Positions 58,881-64,000 of a stretch of DNA of 64,000 nucleotides are shown piece after piece; the first letter of the stretch is position 1, and the number at the start of each line of letters is the position of its first letter. A program made the position numbers and the translations under genes. Below the pieces are notes generated by a model. That model was not told where the DNA came from and ran no database searches. It worked only from the letters and a program-made list of their open reading frames with translations. Origin of the DNA: Parietaria judaica. Its lineage: Eukaryota > Streptophyta > Magnoliopsida > Rosales > Urticaceae. Location: the NCBI GenBank assembly GCA_954871525.1, contig OX940868.1:27771056-27835055 (forward strand), read 5' to 3'.

Positions 58881-59259
58881 TTTGATCCTCCGACGAATGG
58901 AGATGATGTTCTTGGGACGATATATATATGTTGAAAGAGGAGAGAATATAAGAAAGAGTAGAATTACTCTGGTAAAAAACCGAACAGGAATTACGCTACG
59001 CCAAGAATCAGCATTGAAGGAAGAGGAAGCTAAGCCCAGCGCGAAGGAAGCGAACGAATCGAAGGACGAAGCGGATGGGTTTTTGGTGAGAAGACGAAAG
59101 ATAATAAATGGGGTTTTATTATCCTTCGTTTTCTCGGAGGAGACGACAATGGAGATCGAGACTCGAGAGAGAAGGAAAGAAAGAGACGAGAAAAGCTTGA
59201 GAGCCGGACTATAAAAGAGAAGGATGGAGATGCTGTAGGGACACACACACAATTAAAAT

Positions 59260-61562
59260 TTAATTAAAAAGAAAATAGTAAATGGCAGCATTGCCCCTTG
59301 TACTTTTCATTTTGTGCGGCTCGCCTCGTGTATTTTAATTGCTGGCAGAAAAGCCCTCTTTTATGTATTCTTACTCTACTGTAATTTTGTCAATTAATTA
59401 CAAAAGAAAATCATTGTACTAGATTTTTGAGATATTGTGAAACAATTAATTAGTCATCAATTATATCAATTCTATATTGCACATAAGTGAAAGTTCTCAG
59501 CCTACTGCGAAGAAAAAAAATACTATGTTGTATGATAATTTTAATATATTTTAGTCAATTAATTACCAAAAAAAAAAAACAATATAGAAAAAGTAGATTA
59601 TTAAAAAAATTAGAAAAAAAATTTGATGAAATACTATAAAGTTAATTAAATTTTTTGGCCTACGAAGCAAGCGCTATTCTTACATGTAAAAGATTTTTTG
59701 GTCAAAATTAAAGTCAGAAGGGAAATAATGCACAAGTTGCAAATTCAGAGTGTAATACTAATAAATATTAATTACTATTTAGTGACTCGGACAATGTTTA
59801 TATTCTATACGCACAATATGAACGTATTTTCAGGGGCAAAAGTGAGAGTGAAACAAATGGCCAAACAAAATTCCATATAATATGGCAGCTAAAAAAGAAG
59901 CCTGCCACGTCAGACTCCATCTTCTTCAAGTCCAGCTAGTATATTCGGCGAGCTTGTTCTCTTACAGAAATAGCCTTGGGATTATTGGTAAATCTCGCTT
60001 TCTGGCTAGGGTATTTTATAGAATATTATTGGCTGTGTGGATAATAGCGGCAAAAATATATAGATATTGAACAATTGAAGTAGCAAAGGTTTAAAGGGAA
60101 ACACTAAAGATATATACTAACCGATATACTCTATGAATCCTTAAAATATAAACTAATGTTAGCTCACTGTAATCAAGTAATTTTATTGTTGTTTCAATTT
60201 CTAGATAAAAAAATAGCGGTATGAATAGCTTATGTATCGGTACCGAGATTTGCAAGCCGAATTTATTCTACGAAATACCCTAAAACCCTAAACCACAAAT
60301 TTATTCGTCTATTTTTTTCGACGAATTCAAATGAAAAAATAAATGTTAAATAATTGGATGAGCGCATAAATATGTATCTATTATTTAATAGTATTATGTT
60401 AAAAATTCATCAATTTTCGTAAAAAAAAGATTAAAGAAAAAAAATGTGTCGTTTCGCATTTGTTGAATTTGAATATTCCGTCACTATTTTATCACTTCAT
60501 TATCATGCCGGTTTATTTTGTTAAGAATTTAAGTACTTTTATCGTAAGTACTCATTTATTTCCATAAATTTATTTCCTTTTATGGGAGCTAAGGAGATAA
60601 ACCAACCGTCGCGAATTTCTCATATACTAGATCAAATCTACCCAATTGAATGTGCCAACGTATTTGCCCTAATTTTGGTCATGTTTGATTTAGACCCATA
60701 ATATCTCAATTGGGCAGTTATTGGATTATGATTTCAATGATATTTATTCAATCAATAAATATTGAACATTTTATGCTGTTACTCATCAAATTAATCAATA
60801 AACAATTTTATTTATTTAATATTTTATATTTCAAAATTCCATATATATTTTGGGTAATAAATTTCTAAAAAAAAATATTTGTCTTTAAATTTATCTTATA
60901 AGACGTCATCTCCACTTTTAATACTTTATAATATGAATTTGAATATGTTCCGATTTATAAACTAAAATTTGTTATCTTAAAATGGCTAAAAGAAAGAAAG
61001 TATATTCGATGGTCGTGGTTTGCGTGAGTTTGAGGCAGCAAAAAAGGGATCACACTCATAACCCTGAGATCCACGTGTCGCCGCCGAGTAGCGTGACAGT
61101 ATTATGCCCGGCTGGCTGTAGATCACAGCTGTGACCAACAAGCGTCACAGGCAATAATAATATTATTTATAGTAATATAATATCGATAGAATCAAGTAAT
61201 TACGGCGGTTCATGCAGATTTGCAGGGATTTACGTGTTTTCGTAATATTCCTTAGCTGCTAAGAACAAAAGAAGTTTCTCTTTTGGTTTAAGTACGTAAT
61301 TGTTTATCTATCGTATCATTTATTAATATACTTCCATTACCAAATTTTACTCTTCGCACTTGACTAATAAGTCATTTTAAGAACAAATTTTATGGTTTTT
61401 TTTTTTTTTTTGCAAAATTATAAATACATCATTAAAATTAATACACAAGAATTTTAATTCTTATTTCGAACAAATTTATTAAATTAATAAATTGATAAAA
61501 TTATACGATAAATTGTCTCTTTAAAAAAATTATACTGAATATAGAATAGAAAATAACTCACT
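59260..61562. other. intergenic, AT-rich, no gene seen
   Basis: About 2.3 kb with no recognisable gene. A single telomere-type motif CCCTAAAACCCTAAA occurs near 60278-60292, too short to be a telomeric array and common as a promoter telo-box. The patch at 61060-61160 is GC-richer and holds the near-palindrome TCACAGCTGTGA. Confidence 0.55.
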
Positions 61563-61768
61563 TGTTAGTTTAGTATAATCATTAGATTAGCGTTTCACGA
61601 CATTCAGCACATCATATTCTTTTAATCGGTTTTTAAGTATTAGCATTTAAAGTCCTTATATTTTCTCCTATTTGTTATTTAGTCATTTTACTTAGTATAA
61701 CCTAAACATTATTGTGTTATTGCCATTATTCCAAATACATCGACAGTTTCTCTCTTCTCTCTCTCACA
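61563..61768 (+). mobile_element. 5' LTR of a Ty1-copia element (proposed)
   Basis: The right boundary is firm: CTCACA is directly followed by the primer-binding site. The left boundary is proposed at TGTTAGTTTAG, giving a 206-base LTR with TG...CA ends. The 3' LTR and target duplication lie beyond the window, so the start cannot be confirmed. Confidence 0.5.
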
Positions 61769-61784
61769 TGGTATCAGAGCCATG
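61769..61784 (+). other. primer-binding site for initiator Met-tRNA
   Basis: TGGTATCAGAGCCATG, the standard PBS of plant Ty1-copia retrotransposons, complementary to the 3' end of tRNA-iMet, starting right after the LTR. Confidence 0.95.
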
Positions 61785-61806
61785 AATCTTGAAGAAGATT
61801 GAATCT

Positions 61807-61920
61807 GTGTACTGTTCATCGCGGCATTGTTCATCGCACTGTTCGGCACTGTTCATCGTATTGTTCGGTACTGTTCATCGCACTGTTCGGTACTGTTCAT
61901 AGCACTGTTCATCGCGAATT
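61807..61920 (+). repeat. short tandem repeats in the copia leader
   Basis: A 10-14-base unit of the type CACTGTTCATCG or TACTGTTCGG is repeated about eight times with small variations in the untranslated leader between PBS and gag. Confidence 0.85.
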
Positions 61921-62041
61921 TGGTATGCAATATAGTGCTTCGATTTATGTGATTTTGATGCCTAGGGTTTGTGGAATTTGGGGCTTTTGTTAGATTGGTC
62001 AATTTGTTGTTTGGATTTGGTTTGTTTGGTACTTGTTCGTC

Positions 62042-62941
62042 ATGGCTAGTCGAAAGGATGATTCGCTTCAGTCGATTAGCGCACAGTTAGATGGAAAGAA
62101 CTACTCGTATTGGAGTTACGTGATGAAGAACTTTCTGAAGGGGAAATCTATGTGGGGGTATATTTCAGGTACTAAATTGCCGCCCACTGACAAGTCGAAT
62201 GATTCTTATGACGCGCAACTGGAGATTCGGGAAGCCGACAATTCGAAAATCATCACATGGATAAACAATTTTGTGACTCATTCGATAGGCGTTCAATTGG
62301 CAAAATTTGAGACAGCAAAGCTTGTTTGGGAGCATCTTGAGAGATTGTATACTCAGTCTAATTGTGCTCGGCGCTATCAATTGGAAACTGACATTCGGGC
62401 TCTCAAGCAAGATGATTCGTTGATCCAGGAATTCTACTACGCTATGTCTGCTTTATGGGATGAGTTGGCTCAGATTGAACCCGCCAATTTACGTTCAGTG
62501 GAGCCTTACATCCAATTCAGAGAGGAACAACGTCTTGTTCAGTTCTTGATGGCGCTTCGAGATGACTACGAAGCTCTACGCGGGTGCATTTTACACCGGA
62601 GTCCTTTGCCTTCGGTTGACTCCGTTGTGAATGAATTGATGGCAGAAGAGATTCGGCTGAAGACTCGCACTGACAAACAGACTTCTTCAACGGCTGTTCC
62701 ATCTGTTTATGCTGCTTCCCCTCAGAGTTCATCTAGTAACCATCTGAGTCGCTCAAATACTCGTGTGGGCATAGATGAATGTGCGTTTTGTAAGAAAAAA
62801 GGGCATTGGAAGGGACAATGTCCTTTATTGGTCAATAAAGGAAAACAGCCGCATCGACGCACGTCGTCGGTATCTCAGAAGCCTCCATGGAAAGCTACTA
62901 ATCAAGCTTTTCAAACGAGTAGTGCTGAACTGTCTACATAA
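62042..62941 (+). CDS. Ty1-copia gag-like polyprotein part
   Basis: From ATG 62042 (MASRKDD) to an in-frame TAA at 62939-62941, 299 residues. It has the DUF4219/UBN2-type gag fold wording: LDGKNYSYWSYVMKNFLKGK, IITWINNFV, KLVWEHLERLYTQ, LVQFLMALRDDYE, and a CCHC zinc knuckle CAFCKKKGHWKGQCP. Gag packages element RNA. The TAA is followed in the same frame by protease sequence, so the stop separates gag from the rest; a few elements use readthrough there, but a second stop further on suggests decay. Confidence 0.85.
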   Translation: MASRKDDSLQSISAQLDGKNYSYWSYVMKNFLKGKSMWGYISGTKLPPTDKSNDSYDAQLEIREADNSKIITWINNFVTHSIGVQLAKFETAKLVWEHLERLYTQSNCARRYQLETDIRALKQDDSLIQEFYYAMSALWDELAQIEPANLRSVEPYIQFREEQRLVQFLMALRDDYEALRGCILHRSPLPSVDSVVNELMAEEIRLKTRTDKQTSSTAVPSVYAASPQSSSSNHLSRSNTRVGIDECAFCKKKGHWKGQCPLLVNKGKQPHRRTSSVSQKPPWKATNQAFQTSSAELST

Positions 62942-64000
62942 GATCCATCGTTGATTGAGCAATTCCAAAAGTTTCTCGCCTCGCAACCTCAAGCCTTATC
63001 CGCTGCTTCCCCTGTCGGTTTGTCCTCTCACAAAAACTCTGGTCCTTCAGGTATATCTTCTCCCACTTGGGTTCTTGATTCTGGTGCTACTGATCATATG
63101 TCTCCTGAGAAATCATGTTTTTCTTCGTTGTCTCCAAATTCATCCGTATCCATAACAACGGCTAATGGTAATCGTATGCCATTGGTCGGTGTTGGTCCTA
63201 TCCGTACACCCCACATAAACCTTCCGCATGCTTACTATATTCCGAATCTCACTTTGAATCTTGCTTCGGTTGGTAAATTGTGCGACTTTGACTATTTTGT
63301 CATCTTCACTAAATCTCATTGTTTTGTACAGGATCCACATGCTCAGAAGCTGATTGGGACATGCCATAGGGAAGGAGGTCTGTATGTGGTGGATGAACTC
63401 AAAGTGCCCGAGAGTGTTGCCGCTTCTAGTGTCGATTTGTCATCTTTTCGGTTGAGTCGTTCGTCTTCTGATTTTTACTTATGGCATTCTCGTTTGGGTC
63501 ATGTTTCGGGATCTCGTTTAAAGTTTTTAGTTTCTACGGGTGTGTTGGGTAATTTGAAAACTCATGATGTGTCTGATTGTAGTGGTTGTAAACTTGCTAA
63601 ATTTTAGGCATTACCATTTCCTAGAAGTTTATCTCAATCAACTGCACCTTTTGATCTCATTCACTCTGATGTATGGGGACCCTCCTTTTTGCCCACAAAA
63701 GGGGGTTCCCGTTATTATGTATCTTTCGTTGATGACTACACTCGTTACACTTGGGTTTACCTTATGAAACGTCGTTCTGAATTTGTGAATATATTTTTTA
63801 TGTTTCGAGCTCTTGTCAAAACCCAATATTCGTCTGTCATAAAATGTTTCCGCTGTGATTTAGGAGGGGAATACACATCTCATGATTTTTCCAGGTTACT
63901 TAGCTCTGACGGAACTCTTCATCAGAGTTCATGTACCGATACCCCTCAACAAAATGGTGTAGCAGAACGAAAACATCGTCATATCATTGAAACTGCTCGA
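62942..64000 (+). pseudogene. Ty1-copia protease and integrase part, with stop, cut by window edge
   Basis: Same frame as gag. The protease active site is WVLDSGATDHM near 63070-63102. The GAG-pre-integrase zinc finger follows (LWHSRLGHVS near 63480, then CSGCKLAKF), directly before an in-frame TAG at 63605-63607. The integrase core follows: HSDVWGP with the first Asp, CDLGGEY with the second, and PQQNGVAERKHRH with the Glu, thus a full DDE set. The frame is open to the window end; reverse transcriptase and RNase H would lie to the right. Apart from the two stops no frameshift is seen, so the copy is fairly young but cannot make a full polyprotein. Confidence 0.88.

Noticed and set aside
60278..60292. 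Telomere-like CCCTAAAACCCTAAA
   Set aside because: Only two units; such telo-box words are common in plant intergenic DNA and do not show an interstitial telomere.
1..64000. CRISPR arrays, operons, tRNA or rRNA genes
   Set aside because: None seen. The sequence is eukaryotic nuclear DNA; the only tRNA-like A/B box pair is in the SINE remnant at 12.6-12.8 kb.

Overview
The window is nuclear DNA of a eudicot plant. It is AT-rich, its genes have many introns with GT-AG borders, it is full of plant transposon debris, and every recognisable protein belongs to a land-plant family. I cannot name the species. Exon models were built by eye from splice motifs and reading phase; in every multi-exon gene the exon lengths add up to a whole number of codons, which supports the joins.

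Layout: a DUF4408 gene cut by the left edge (1-223, minus); a repeat desert with one solo LTR (3873-4203); a BMT5-like methyltransferase gene with a repeat-expanded tail (5667-7837, minus); a LAZ1/TMEM184-type membrane protein gene (9657-11416, minus); a zeta-crystallin-like quinone oxidoreductase gene (15613-18155, minus); a long-TIR DNA transposon (18876-20320) sitting in the promoter of the first of two tandem S1/P1 nuclease genes (ENDO2-like 20512-23359 and BFN1/ENDO1-like 23668-25708, both plus); an mTERF gene with one in-frame stop (27021-28130, minus); a hAT MITE and a 994-bp solo LTR, both with perfect target-site duplications; a type II NAD(P)H dehydrogenase gene of the NDA class (31946-36112, plus).

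From 38.6 to 48.3 kb lie three small intronless paralogous genes for 50-51-residue proteins of unknown function, all on the minus strand, plus an orphaned copy of one promoter and two more MITEs. This is the least described part of the window. Then come a GRF zinc-finger remnant, an intronless HSP70-8 gene (52390-54132, minus), an IST1-like ESCRT gene (56897-58880, minus), and the 5' half of a decaying Ty1-copia retrotransposon (from about 61.5 kb past the right edge).

The genes do not form a pathway. The two nucleases are a tandem pair with identical exon structure, and the small-protein genes are a local tandem family. The other genes are ordinary housekeeping or stress genes embedded in repeat-rich DNA.
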